This document shows positions 49,090-61,800 of a stretch of 64,000 nt of DNA, in pieces. The notes under the pieces were generated by a model that was not told the origin of the DNA, did no database searches, and worked only from the letters and a program-made list of their open reading frames with translations. The position numbers and the translations under genes were made by a program. Within the stretch, counting starts at the first letter, position 1; the number at the start of each line of letters is the position of its first letter. Source of the stretch: Dirofilaria immitis (lineage: Eukaryota; Nematoda; Chromadorea; Rhabditida; Onchocercidae); NCBI GenBank assembly GCA_024305405.1, contig JAKNDB010000070.1:614001-678000 (forward strand). Reading direction: 5' to 3'.

Positions 49090-52000
49090 ATTATCAATTA
49101 ATCAATAATCATAATCAATCATTACGTATATATATAGATATCTTTTCATTCTTAATATTTTAATTTAATTAATTGTTGTGCAATTAAATTTCATATAATA
49201 TTAGTATCTCTCAAATTTGACAATAGTTATTTTACAAATTTTAATTTTAGTGTAATATTTAAACTTTTATGAATAAGGAAAAATGTACATTATTCTAAGC
49301 TATTTCTCGAAATCATTAACAATTCTCAAGAAAAAACGATATTTAATTGTAAATTGAATTACTGCAAAATAAAGACATGATGATGATGATAATGATGATA
49401 ATGATGATGAAAGAGATTTGACGAAAAAAAAAATGAAAGAGAAAAGAAGGAGTTGAATGAATGATGACAAGATATAAATCCTTCTGATTTATAATTTCTA
49501 TTCCTTCTAACTTATGAAATTATTGATAGAATTAATTGTATCAGTAATAATTCAATGAAATTTCATATTTCATTTTATCAAAAAGGTCAAAAATTATAAG
49601 AATGTGTAAGTGTAAAAGCAAACTTCATATAGTATTGTAACTTCCGTTTAAATTAGAAGTATGAGAAAACGCTTGCGAAATAATAATCTCTAATTTGTTC
49701 AAACTTGTTATTTTACGGGCTTATTATTAAGTTCATCATTTTTCAATTTTAGAAAATCGAAATTGACATATTATTTGTTATTTTCATTTCTAATTTATGA
49801 TGGACGATGTTTCCTTCTCATATATTTTTATATTTTTCATTTATAATAAATGAAATTTCTCATGAAACAATCGATTATTTATAATACTGATAAGGTTATC
49901 AATTTGTAACGTTAATTATTATTAATTTAAAATTAAAATTTTTAATTAAAAATAGAAATTAAATGCTTAAAATAGCATCTTTTTTTTTTACAACGGAATG
50001 TATCAAGAATTAAAGCTTGATGATAAAATTAGAGAGCGATAAAAATTGCGCTAGTATTGTCGAGAAATTTATCATACTGATATATTGTGATTATTTTAAT
50101 TATAGCACATTTTGTTGCCGTAAAATTTACTTCATATATGATTCTATGAAAATGTAATTTAAAGTTTCATTCCTATTTTTAAATTATCTTTTAAAAATGT
50201 ATGCTTAAATCAATATCAATAAATCAAATGATTATCATAATAGAAGCAAAATAAATGATAGCATAAATGAATTTGTTAGCTATTTTGGTGATATTTCTCG
50301 AACAAACTATGCTTAAAGTTGAATAAGCATAATAGCTGTGCAAATAGTAATATTAACAACAAATTTTATCATCCATCGAGAATTTTCATTTTATTTTTCG
50401 ATATCATACTCTTCATCTTTTTTTTCTTTGTTTTCTATTCTTCTCTAATCGTATGAAATTTATTTTTTTATCAAAATTTCAGATATATCACTTTTCAAAT
50501 GATAATTTCTTTTTCATACAAATAAACAGTAAAACGAATTGATTTATACAAATCGAAATGATTTAATTTTTTTTTAGAATTATTTTAATATAGCAACAAA
50601 AAAACAACTATCATATCTTTTTTGTGATAAAATTTTATGATTATCAATTTCATCATTTTATGATTATCAATTTTATTAAAATTGCTTAAGAATAAAGCAA
50701 ACAATTATTATGTTAAACTATATGTTTTTCATTTCTTAATTACATTATTTAATTAAATTATTCATTTCGATTTATCGGTAAAAAAAAAAGAAAAGTATTA
50801 TTTTGAATATTTATCATAACTAAATATTTAAATAAAATTTGTTTAATTATTATCAAATTTATCCTCTAATTTTCATATCATATGAAATATATGTATGCAT
50901 TTTAAAATATTTTAATTAACACTATTTATTGATTTATTTCTTTTTACTCAATATTTTATCTATCATTTTTTTATCGAATTATTTATTCTTTGATATTGAA
51001 AAATTTGTCAACAGGTCAAATGTCATCTTTCTTAAAAGAAAACAAAAAAATAACTTTGAAATTTAATTATCAAGGAACTTGCTCTCTGCGTATAATTTCT
51101 TTGCTCTTTTTTCAATAATTATTGCATAATTATTATTTATCTAATAATTTCCCATCATTCGTTATAATTTCTCTTATTTACTATTTATATCTTTTTCGTT
51201 GTACCTTTTTTTTTATTTTTCCCTTCATATTATTTTTATTTTTATTCAATTTTTATGAAATGAAAAATAATAATTTTATTTTTTCTAAAAAAAAAAAGGA
51301 AAAAAACCTGCTATCGTTAATGTATTAAATTGAAAGAAATAAGTAAAATCAAAATAAATATGATTTAATGATATGATCATATAGATCAATCTTAAAAATC
51401 GATCAATTATAATTAATTAAACTTATTGCTATTCAATTATTATCTTTTATCTGAGAAAAAATATGTTAAATTATTATCAAATTTATTCCGCTGATAAAAT
51501 AAATTTTAAGTCAATGAAAATTTGAATTAATCATAAAAATAATTATTTCTAAAATTTACTCCTTTTTCTGATTAATTTTTCAAATATTCTTTAAATGTCT
51601 AAAAATGAACAAGTTTTTTTTATTATTTTCCACAAACAAACTTTATATAATGATAATGATGCTTATTCATTTAAAAACTTATAAGTTATTTAATTTTACC
51701 TTTTGCTTTAGAAAAAGAATGATAAAAACATTCATTTAATCAGAAATGATATATTCTTTTTTTTGTCAACTTATTTAATTGATATGATTACAAAATTATA
51801 GCTGCTAATAAATTATTGATAGTAATATTGATGTTATCATTGATAATGATATGTTTGTTTTTGGATATTAATTAGGTAATTTTTTTCCTTTCTATCAATT
51901 TAAATTTATGCCTTTATGAAATTTAGCAATGAATTCACTATATTTTTCAATCTATCATATCACTAATTGATATTCCCCGAGTGAAATATCATTTTCTATT

Positions 52001-54955
52001 TCTCGAATGTTTCATTTAACTTTTTCATCTTTTATGATTATCATCTCTTAATTTTGAACTAATCATAGATTAGCAGCAATGACCATTTATCAAACATTAT
52101 TTGAAAATATTTAATTTTCGATTTAGGAAAAGAGGAATCTTTTAAAAGTATTTATTATCCAATGAAAAAGTTAAATGATCGGAGACTATTCGAAAACTTC
52201 AAACTGATTAAAACTTCTTCGTATTCATTTTTATTTATTCTATAATCAATGATTAAATTATCTGTATTAAACTGATTTTCAATTCAACATTATTTAAATT
52301 CCATCTTCATCTTTTCCTCTTATGTTAAAATCACTCTTAATCGATATTTATAATCTTGATCAATTATTCATTTCCTTTTAATCTTTTAGTAGAAATTCTC
52401 AATATAAGATATCTTTGATCTTTGCTTTATTACAATCTTGATGAGAACTCCGCCTTATCAACTATTAATTTGAAATTTATCAATCTATGAATTTGTGAGT
52501 CTGTCAATTTATCAATTGTTGATCATAAAATGGATTATTTGACGGCTATCAGATGTTCAGAATATTTCCCGATTATTTAATTAAAGTCTTTCTAAAAGCT
52601 GTTATCTTATTCAAATTTGATATTCTAAAAATAATTTTAGAAATCAAACTTCCCAAATCAACGTACGTCAAAGTTTCTGTTCCGTCTTCATCAAAATTAA
52701 GTACTTCAACAAAAATTTTGTAATGTCGGATTTAGTTCGAAAGTCAAACTACGTATTTTGAATTTGAATATTCCTATGAAATTTATAAAGAATATTTTGA
52801 ATGCAAAAGCATACCTTCAATCATTCTCTCTTTAACGAGAAATGTCAAATGCCAAATGTCAAATGTCATCTGCGATTTTCCATTTATGATGATTCTCTTC
52901 AGCATTTTATTTGATTTCACATTTCTACACTTTTAATTAATACCATATTCTTCGAAGGATTTTTTTAGCTAATTCTAACTTATCATTAAGTCATATTTCT
53001 TTAGATTATTAATTTCAATTTCTCTAAAATTCAAAAAATTAATAGTCATATTCAAAACAAGAAAACTACTCGAGATTGAAATTCTAAATTAAAATCAAGC
53101 TTTGAAATATATTATGAAAGTGAAAATTTCAAAATTTCATATCATAAAACTTTTAGTAAATTCATTATTCGTTTTAAATGATTATTTGTAAAAATTTCAA
53201 TAAAATATCTATCCGAGAATTCTCCTCCTTAATAATGATTCTTTTGTTTATATGCATTATCGATTATCGATTAATTTTATTGTTAGTATTAAATTAGATT
53301 TCGATGAAATAAAATTTCAAATTTTAACTTCTTAATTTAAAATGATATTATTTATACGTCAAATACATAGGCATAAATGCCGTATAGAATTTTCTAAACC
53401 AAAACATTCCGTTGTTAGTATGAATTTAAAAATGTAAACATTCAATCATTCAATCATTCATTCCATCATTCATTGCCACTTTTTTTTTTTCAAAGCATTT
53501 TTCTTGCTTTCCCATCAATCATTATGATAAATAAACAAAAAAATTTTAATGATTATTTATAGCCATTTAATGATAAATTATAATAGAAAAATATTTATTC
53601 CATTAAATTATTTTACCTATATATGGATAAAAATATTAATAATTATTATAAACAAAATTTATTATTTATAAATTTTGTTATCATTTGAAATAATAATTTT
53701 ATAATAAAATTTATAGAACAATTAAGCATACAAAAGAAATAAAATCAAAAAAAAAAAAGCAAAGAATTTATTAATAAATAAAAATTATTTTCATATAGCA
53801 AAATAAAATAAAATTAATTAATATAATATTATAATAATTGTATTTAATTATTTTAATATTCTAAAAAAAAAAAAGAAATATTATAATAAATTATTTTAAT
53901 TAGCAATAATTTCTTCGTTTTTTCTTTTCCTCTTTGAATTGATAAAATTTTTAGTAAAAATAAAAATTTTTTTATTTTCATTTATACTTTATACAATAAA
54001 TTTCTTATTTATCGAATTTTTTTTTTTAATAATTTAAAAAAAAACGAAAAAATTTTTTTGCTTTCTTTTACTAAATATTATTTGAAAGTAATTTTTCTTT
54101 TACTAAATTTTTTTTTTATTTTTTACTAAAATTTTATCAATTCAAAATTTTTTTTTTATCAAATAAAAATTTTAATGGAAATTTAAACTTAGATATATTT
54201 ATTGATGAAAATATTTGCAAAATTTTTGCATAATTATTTTTGATCTATCAAACTATTTCCGATATTACATACAATTATGAAGAGAGAAAGAGAGAGGCAG
54301 AGGAAGAGAGAGACAGAGAAAGAAAGAGAGAGAGAGAGGAAAAAGATGTTTTCGCATCGAAATACTTTTTAAATTCTTTTCAGATATTTATCTTTTTTGA
54401 TACCTTTATTGTATTTGGTTATTTCTCTTGGTCTCGACTTTTTTTTTGATATCTTTATTTTAGCTGATTATTTCTCTTAGTATCGACTTTTTTTTCTCTT
54501 AGTCTCGACTTTTTTTTTTTGATTTACCTGATTTCATTCTTGATCCTTATTTCGAACTTTTTTTTTTTTAACGATAAATTTATTTTATTATTAACAAAAT
54601 ATATGTATATCAAAGTATACGATATGCTTTTTAAGAGAAAAAGAAAAATTTGACTAAACTTATTTTATATAAGCCTTTTAATGGCTTTAATAATTGACAA
54701 AAGGAAAGGGAAAAAGTTTATAGATAATTGTTATTTACATCTTCCTTTTATTCAAATGTTTTTATTATATTATATTTTATGATTGAAATTTTTAGGAATG
54801 ACGCATTTTATAAAATCTTTTTCAAATATATACGATAAAAAATGATTTCATCTAAATTTTCCTTTAACTCTTCCTTTTTTTTTTTTTTATCCCATTTCAA
54901 TATTTTTGCTATTACGATTAAATGAATAATTTTATAAAAAAAAATCATTAAACTT
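49090..54955. other. Intergenic, no gene seen
   Basis: AT-rich sequence with a GATGAT cluster (about 49378-49410), a short AAATGTCAAATG.. repeat (about 52841-52868), a GA-rich stretch (54276-54345), and a tandem TTGATA.CTTTATT / TCTCTTAGT.TCGACTTTTTT repeat (about 54396-54520). No supported exon. Confidence 0.5.
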
Positions 54956-54958
54956 CTT

Positions 54959-54966
54959 CATATATA

Positions 54967-55032
<66 letters not shown>

Positions 55033-55043
55033 TGTATGTATGT
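54959..55043. repeat. Compound (TA)n/(TATG)n microsatellite
   Basis: TA repeats followed by two blocks of GTAT/TATG tetranucleotides, about 85 bases in total. Confidence 0.9.
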
Positions 55044-55166
55044 TGCATTTGTTTAATTTAAATTTAAAAATTGATTTTAATAATTTTCGAAATAATCTAT
55101 TTGAATTATCCAAATATTTAAGACAGTTATTGATGACCTTGATATGAAGAAATTACAGCTTTCAAT

Positions 55167-55213
55167 CTACCTTCTCCTCCTCCTCCCCTCTTCCTCTTCC
55201 TCTTCCTCCTCTT
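55167..55213 (+). repeat. Polypyrimidine CTCCT/TTCCTC tract
   Basis: About 45 bases of almost pure C and T (TTCTCCTCCTCCTCCCCTCTT and onward), located 600 bases before the cotransporter start. Confidence 0.8.
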
Positions 55214-55552
55214 TATTAATTACTGGCGGGAGAGAGTATATTGTTGAAATTTTAATGAAAATTCTTCTTATCATTTTAAAATCTATCATTTAAAGAATGT
55301 CAATATGAAGCATTGACAGGTTATCATAAATATTGAAATATTGATGATAACACTTAACCTTATCAAATGGTAGATAAGTAAAAGATATCTTATATAAGTT
55401 GTATATCATCATTTCAGATAATTCGAATTGTTTATTTATAATCTGTTAATGTTATGAACCGAACATTTAGTGACTTTTTTTTTTTAATCTGTCCAAATCT
55501 TTTGCATTATATGCTTTGTTACATTATGTTTAGATTTAATGAATGTTACAGT

Positions 55553-55645
55553 CAAATTTAACTGTTCTTGGCCAATCATGGGTAAATTTAACAATCTTGG
55601 CCAATCATGAACACATTTAACTGGTCTTGTCCAATCATGGACAAC
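55553..55645 (+). promoter_or_regulatory. Three evenly spaced CCAATCATG boxes upstream of the SLC12 gene
   Basis: CCAATCATG occurs at 55572, 55601 and 55631, each preceded by a related ATTTAAC.NTCTTG(G/T) segment, so this is a 29-30-bp tandem repeat about 185-245 bases before the ATG at 55816. In the first two copies the flanks form TTGGCCAA. CCAAT boxes bind the NF-Y trimer in animals. Promoter function is inferred from position, motif and copy number, not shown. Confidence 0.5.
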
Positions 55646-55805
55646 ATATCATTTATTATCAACTATTTTCTCATGCATTTTCCCATATTATTAATAGTAT
55701 TAAAAGATGTAAATGCGCATTATATTTCATTCTTAATCGATCGATATCTATTCTTTCGGTTAAAATTATTTTCATAAAATAAATTTTTTATTTAAAAAAT
55801 TTTCT

Positions 55806-55816
55806 CATTTTACAGA
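55806..55816 (+). promoter_or_regulatory. Acceptor site abutting the SLC12 start codon (possible spliced-leader site)
   Basis: CATTTTACAG ends exactly where ATG begins (55816). In nematodes a start codon directly after an acceptor often marks trans-splicing of a spliced leader. A cis-spliced 5' exon further upstream is the alternative. Confidence 0.45.
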
Positions 55817-58800
55817 TGTCAACAAGTGACATTGGCGATTCGACCATAACCAACGTAAATAATAAACAAAAACCTGGTGTACATCGAAATGTATCAGTGA
55901 ATCGTTTTCAGGTCTAATTTCATTTCTTATCATTTATCTTTCTATTTAATATATTTTATCTTTTATCTTTAATCTTTTTTGTTTATTCTTTTCACATATT
56001 ATCAAAATTTTCTAAAAATAAACTTTGAATTATCGATTTTTAAATTTTTGAATTAACATTAAGCAGAAAAAAATTAGATCTTCAATTTAGGCATAGGAAA
56101 ATGTAAAAAAAAATTTTTGGTTTAAATAAAAATTGATTAAAGCTCTAGAGAAAATTTTAATCTTTCATTTGATCGATTTTCATATTTTTGCTAATAGAAT
56201 GATTTGGCCATTTGAAATATTCATCACATTTAAATTATTCATTTAAAAATTTATCTTTTAATAATATTTTTTAAAAAAAAAATCTCAAATCTCAACTATA
56301 ATTAAAATTTTCAAAAAGCTTTTCAATTTCATAGCAAAAATTGGAAAACTTTCAATCAATTTTTCGGATTTTTTCTTTTTTCTTTTTTTTTTTTAAATAA
56401 TGTTAAGATAAGATTTGAATTGAAAATTTTTTAAAAATTGTTTTTCTTTTTATTTTTCTAAATTATAACAAAAGTTTTAAAAGCTTTTAACAATTTAGTT
56501 ATAATTAAAATATTATCATTGAAGTGATATAATTGTATGAGTTTAATTTACCGTATTCTTTTTTTTTCAGGTGTTAAAACTTAAATTAGATTCTACCGAT
56601 TTACCAACATCATCAGCCGATGCAACAGCAAACATCGAACCAAAAATTCAAAAAGCCGCTAGTGAACCGCCATCTTCACTTGCCATGATGATTGCTCTGG
56701 AACGGCAAAATAGCGCTGCCGCTCGATTTGAGGTACATTTCTTTCTTTTTTTTTTGTTAAATTAAAATTTAAAACTTACTTATCAACTGACTCCACTATC
56801 ATATGATGAAATTACTGTTATGATCGAAAAAATAATTTTAATATCAGAATTTCTTAAAATTAATCGATCTTAGTATCATAAGGTTGTTCTGATAATTAAC
56901 TTATTTGATTTCATTATTATTACTACTTAGCTTTTATTTCGTAAAAGAGGAAGAGAATTAAAATTATTTTAAAACTTAATGATAACTGAAACAGGAAAAG
57001 TTTAAGTTTAAATTAGCAAATAAAGATATTTAGTTCAACAGCAAATAAACTTTGTAATTATCGTTTCAAATTACTTAATATATGATAATTTATTTACATT
57101 TCTAATTCGACGTTTTTTTTCTCATAAAATTTTACTGTATCACAATTTATTGCTTTAAAAATATGAAACAGCAATTATCAATCTGTTTTTTTTTTTTTTT
57201 TTTTTGTAAATTAATGCATTTTCAATAGTTATGCATTTTATATGATAATAATTTCAATATCATTCTCTACTCAAGAATCATCCATTTTTAGGATAGTTAA
57301 TTTGATAGGTGAGTGAGTTGTTGCACACATTTTCATTGCTATCATCTTACTATTCATATCATTTCCTCTTCATGATAACAATTTTGATAAAAAAAAAAAA
57401 TACGCCTTCATTTAATAGCGATACAATGAGCAAATTATTTTAGTGTTAAAAAAGATAATATATATTGATGTTTTAAAAAATGCTAAAATTCTTATTTCTG
57501 ATTCTTTATAAAATTCTCGAGACTTTTCGATTTCAGTTATTATTTAATTAAAATTAAGGAGATTAAATGACAAATTATATTCAAGAATCAGTCTTTGATA
57601 TTGTATAATTATTGCGGTAGCTATCTTTGAATTTTCTGTTTAATTATCTATCGAATTTCTTCGATGTTTTCGATTCTATTTGTTTTCAATATTTCCAATA
57701 TTGAACAATAATTCACAGATTATTTTCATTCATTTCATAAAAAGCAAACAACAAATTCATATACACTATATGAAAAATAATATGAAGAATGTAAAATATC
57801 TATGAGAGTATCATAGAATTAGTGATAATGATTAGTGATGATAACCTATATAAACAAATCATTCAAACGATCATTTTTGACGCCATGTTTACCAAAAAAG
57901 ACTTTCGAAAATTAAAGCAAAAATTATTCAGATTAATAAAAAATTTCTGACAAATCGAATTAATAGTATCAAAACTGATAAGGGAGTTTGTTAAATTTTT
58001 AGAGCTTTTATCATAAATCTATTTACATATTTGAAATGTTTCATAGATATATGCTAACAATTACGTTATATTATTAAATGATTGTAATTTCTTGAATTTG
58101 ATAATATCAATATTAAATGATTGAATAAAATTGATATAAATAAGATAAAAAGCGACAATAGCTTAGCGATGCTAATAGCGAAAAAAAGTTTTGCAACTTT
58201 TGAAATATTTTGAAAATAGCTTACTACTGTAATTTAATGCATTATTGATTTAATTAATTTAGAAATTTTATAACTAAAAACATAATTTAATATTTTTTTG
58301 CATATTAAATGAATTATTTGAATTATTTTCTGCAAAATATTATTTATATATTATATATTATTCATAAAATTTGTATATGTCTTAATTGCATGGAAAAGTG
58401 AATTTTGATAAAAATGAGAGACTATATGTTTAAATATGATATCATTAAAAAGTTTTTTAATCATTTAATGATCAATGAAAGTGTACGATTTTTATCATTA
58501 ATCAGTCTATAATAAATTTTATGTTCTTCATTAACCATAGCTTAATCCATAAATCAAAGCTATGAATTATAGATAATGAAAATTAAGATAATTATATTAT
58601 TCGAAGAAATATAAACTTTTTCTTCTTCCGTCTTTTCGCTAAAAAGCATTTTTTCATTGAGTTATTTGAGCTAAAAAAATAAAAACATTTAAATATATAG
58701 AATACGTAATAATTTTCTGGCACATCCTAAAATGAACTGATTCAGCATGATATCTTACTGTAGTAATACCGTAATCAATAATTAATGGCATAATTTTTTT

Positions 58801-61800
58801 GTCAAATTCTAATAATAGAAGATAACTAATTTTATGCTAAAATTAGACCTACAAAGTTTCCATAGTTATTATATTATGAAATAGTTTTTAAAACTTTTTC
58901 TTACTTTAGAAATTTAAAATCTTCAATAATTTCATTCTTCTCTTAGCGCTGATAGAAATTAATGAAAACTATTATATGCTTATGAAATTTTCATCCGTTA
59001 TCAAATATGATTCATGATAAAAAAATTTCTGAAATGCAATTCATCGCTACTTAGCATTTATGGATTTTAATGCAAATTAATATGAAAATATATATTTTGT
59101 TTATCAAATTCTAATAATAGAAGATAACTAATTTTATGCTAAAATTAGACCTACAAATTATCATCTCTTATCATTCTAATTTTCTTTTTCATTAACATAT
59201 CATGCCTCTTACTTTTATTTCCTCCCATCTGCTACAACTTCATAATTCTTTCCAGTATAGGAAATATCGGGAAAGGTATCTTGTCACTTTCTTTGGCTCA
59301 AATATTCTACAACATGTTTATTGATAATTATTTTCTCTTATTGACATCTAATCAAAACTTTATCATCTATCATCATTATATTAATTGTTTTTCTTCTCTC
59401 CTGAAATTCAGGCATAAATTTTAGCCACTAAAATTTATGTTATCAAATAAATCAATAACTATCAACGATTATTGATACGTAAAATGTATATGGTATACGT
59501 ATAAATTTTCTATCACATACGCTAGTTTTAAACTACATAAACGTTATTGGCAATTTCGTTCGGCTTAAAAATATTATTTTTAAAAATTAATTTTATAATT
59601 GAAAAATTTTTTGCAAAATTTACTGAAAAGCTTATTTATTTTATAAAAAAATTTTATTTATATGTAATAATTTTTAAATAAAATTGAAATTATAAATATT
59701 TATTGTCGTATAATAATTTTTAATAAAATTGAAATAATATTTAAATTTTTACTATATGCTTAGATTAATTTAATTATATGTTGATTTATAGAAAAATTTT
59801 CAAAAATTATTTTTAACCTTTTTTTGACCTAAATAATGATTGGGTTTTTTTTCTTTAAATATGAAAAATTTTTGTTGCTTAAATAATTTATTAAAATTAT
59901 AAAAAATTTTTTGTTTAAAATTAGAATTCATCCGTTTGCAGCTTGATATTTTCGTCTACATATCTTATATACTCTTCAATTCATTTCTTTTATATTTACA
60001 AATTTGCTGAATGTTTTAAAAAAAAATTTTGTTTTATTCTTCTTAAATTTTACATCACAATTCTAATTTAAACCACAAATATAATTATTTAATCGTAGAA
60101 ATTTAAATGCGTCTTTTTTTTCAAAAAATTATTTTAAATATGAAAAGTTTTTAAATAGCTTATTTTATTTAAATTGAAATACCGTTGATGCATGAAGTTT
60201 CTACCATCGTTTCTCATTATAATATTTCTCCAAAATGCTTAACAAAATTGCTGAAATAGAAGTGCTGAATTATAAGTTTCAACTATTCATGATTTGAAAG
60301 TTTAGGAAGGGAATCAAAGTTATCAGTTATCATTCTGTCGAAATATTTAGCTTTAGAAAGCTAAATTTTAGGTATCGTCGAATATAGGATGTACTACTGA
60401 AATACCTGAAATGATAGAAGAAGATTCTCGACCAATAAATAATAATATAAATGGAGTTGAAAATCTTGATTCTCAGATATCACCATCCAGTACTAATGAA
60501 ACGGAACGAACTGTAAGATTTTCGGTGGAAAACGATATCGATGGACAACATTCCGGTGAAACAGAGGAGCATACTGTAACATTCAATTTGAAAAGTTGGA
60601 GGTCATTTTTCTTTTACTATTTCTTCAAATTATTCTTAATTATTTCTAATTATTAATTATAATGACTATTCTAATATATGAGCACTAATATGACTTATAA
60701 CTGTATACTGTATAATTACAGTATATTATCGATTCATTTCATATTTATTATTTTGAACGTTTTGTTTATCAATTAAAAATTTTATCTACCAAAAGTTTTG
60801 AATAATTTTATGTATTTCAGGAATATGCAAACGATTGAACATCCACCTATCATTGATTTTTACCGTAATTCCGTAGACGAAGGTGCTGGTATAACATCGA
60901 GGCCATCGATGAAACAATTAATACATGGTGAGAATGCTCAAGATACTGTAATCGGGATTGATGAATTTAAGGTTAGTTATGAACAGAATATTATTTCTCT
61001 TCGATAATTTCTCAAAAGCAAGCCATAATTCAGTTATTTGGTGCTATGCATCTGCTGATAATGGTATTGATTGATTTATAATATGAATACTTAATTGGTA
61101 CCTCCTCTAAGTTAATAATTATTGATACCAATAATTCGACCTTTTTCGCCTTCTTGATTTTCTTATTTTTTATCTAATATTCGATGAATTAAGAAGAAAT
61201 TAAACTATGCTGTATTTGCCGATAAGACGATAAATCTTCTATAACAACATGATATTTCATAATTATAAAATCTTTAATTAATTAAACTATATCATACTGT
61301 ATTGCAATATTTTGATTGTTACAGTATTATATTATTCTGTTTCCAAATGCTTTATTACAATTGTCATGTAAATATGAAACATTGGTTTTTTTGGCCTTTA
61401 TAAGCATGTCTTTTCATATATGATTCTAGTACATAAATTAATTTTAGGTTTAAAAAAATCTAGAAAAGATTGAGGATCAATGATAAAACACCTTAATGAA
61501 TATTAAATATGGAATAATTTAAATTCAAAATTTAATTACTAAATTTTAATTTAAATATGCTAAATAATTATTAATGTTTTCTTTTTTTTTTTTTTTAGAA
61601 AGATGCAGATGATATAATAAATGTTGAGAGAGAGACAACAGCAAAACTTAGTAAGTTTGAACCTCCAGCACCTGTTGCACGAACTAAATTTGGTTGGATT
61701 CAAGGTGTTTTTGTACGTTGTATATTAAACATTTTTGGTGTGATGCTTTATTTACGTATAAGTTGGGTTGCTGGACAAGCTGGAATCGGTAATTTGTTAC

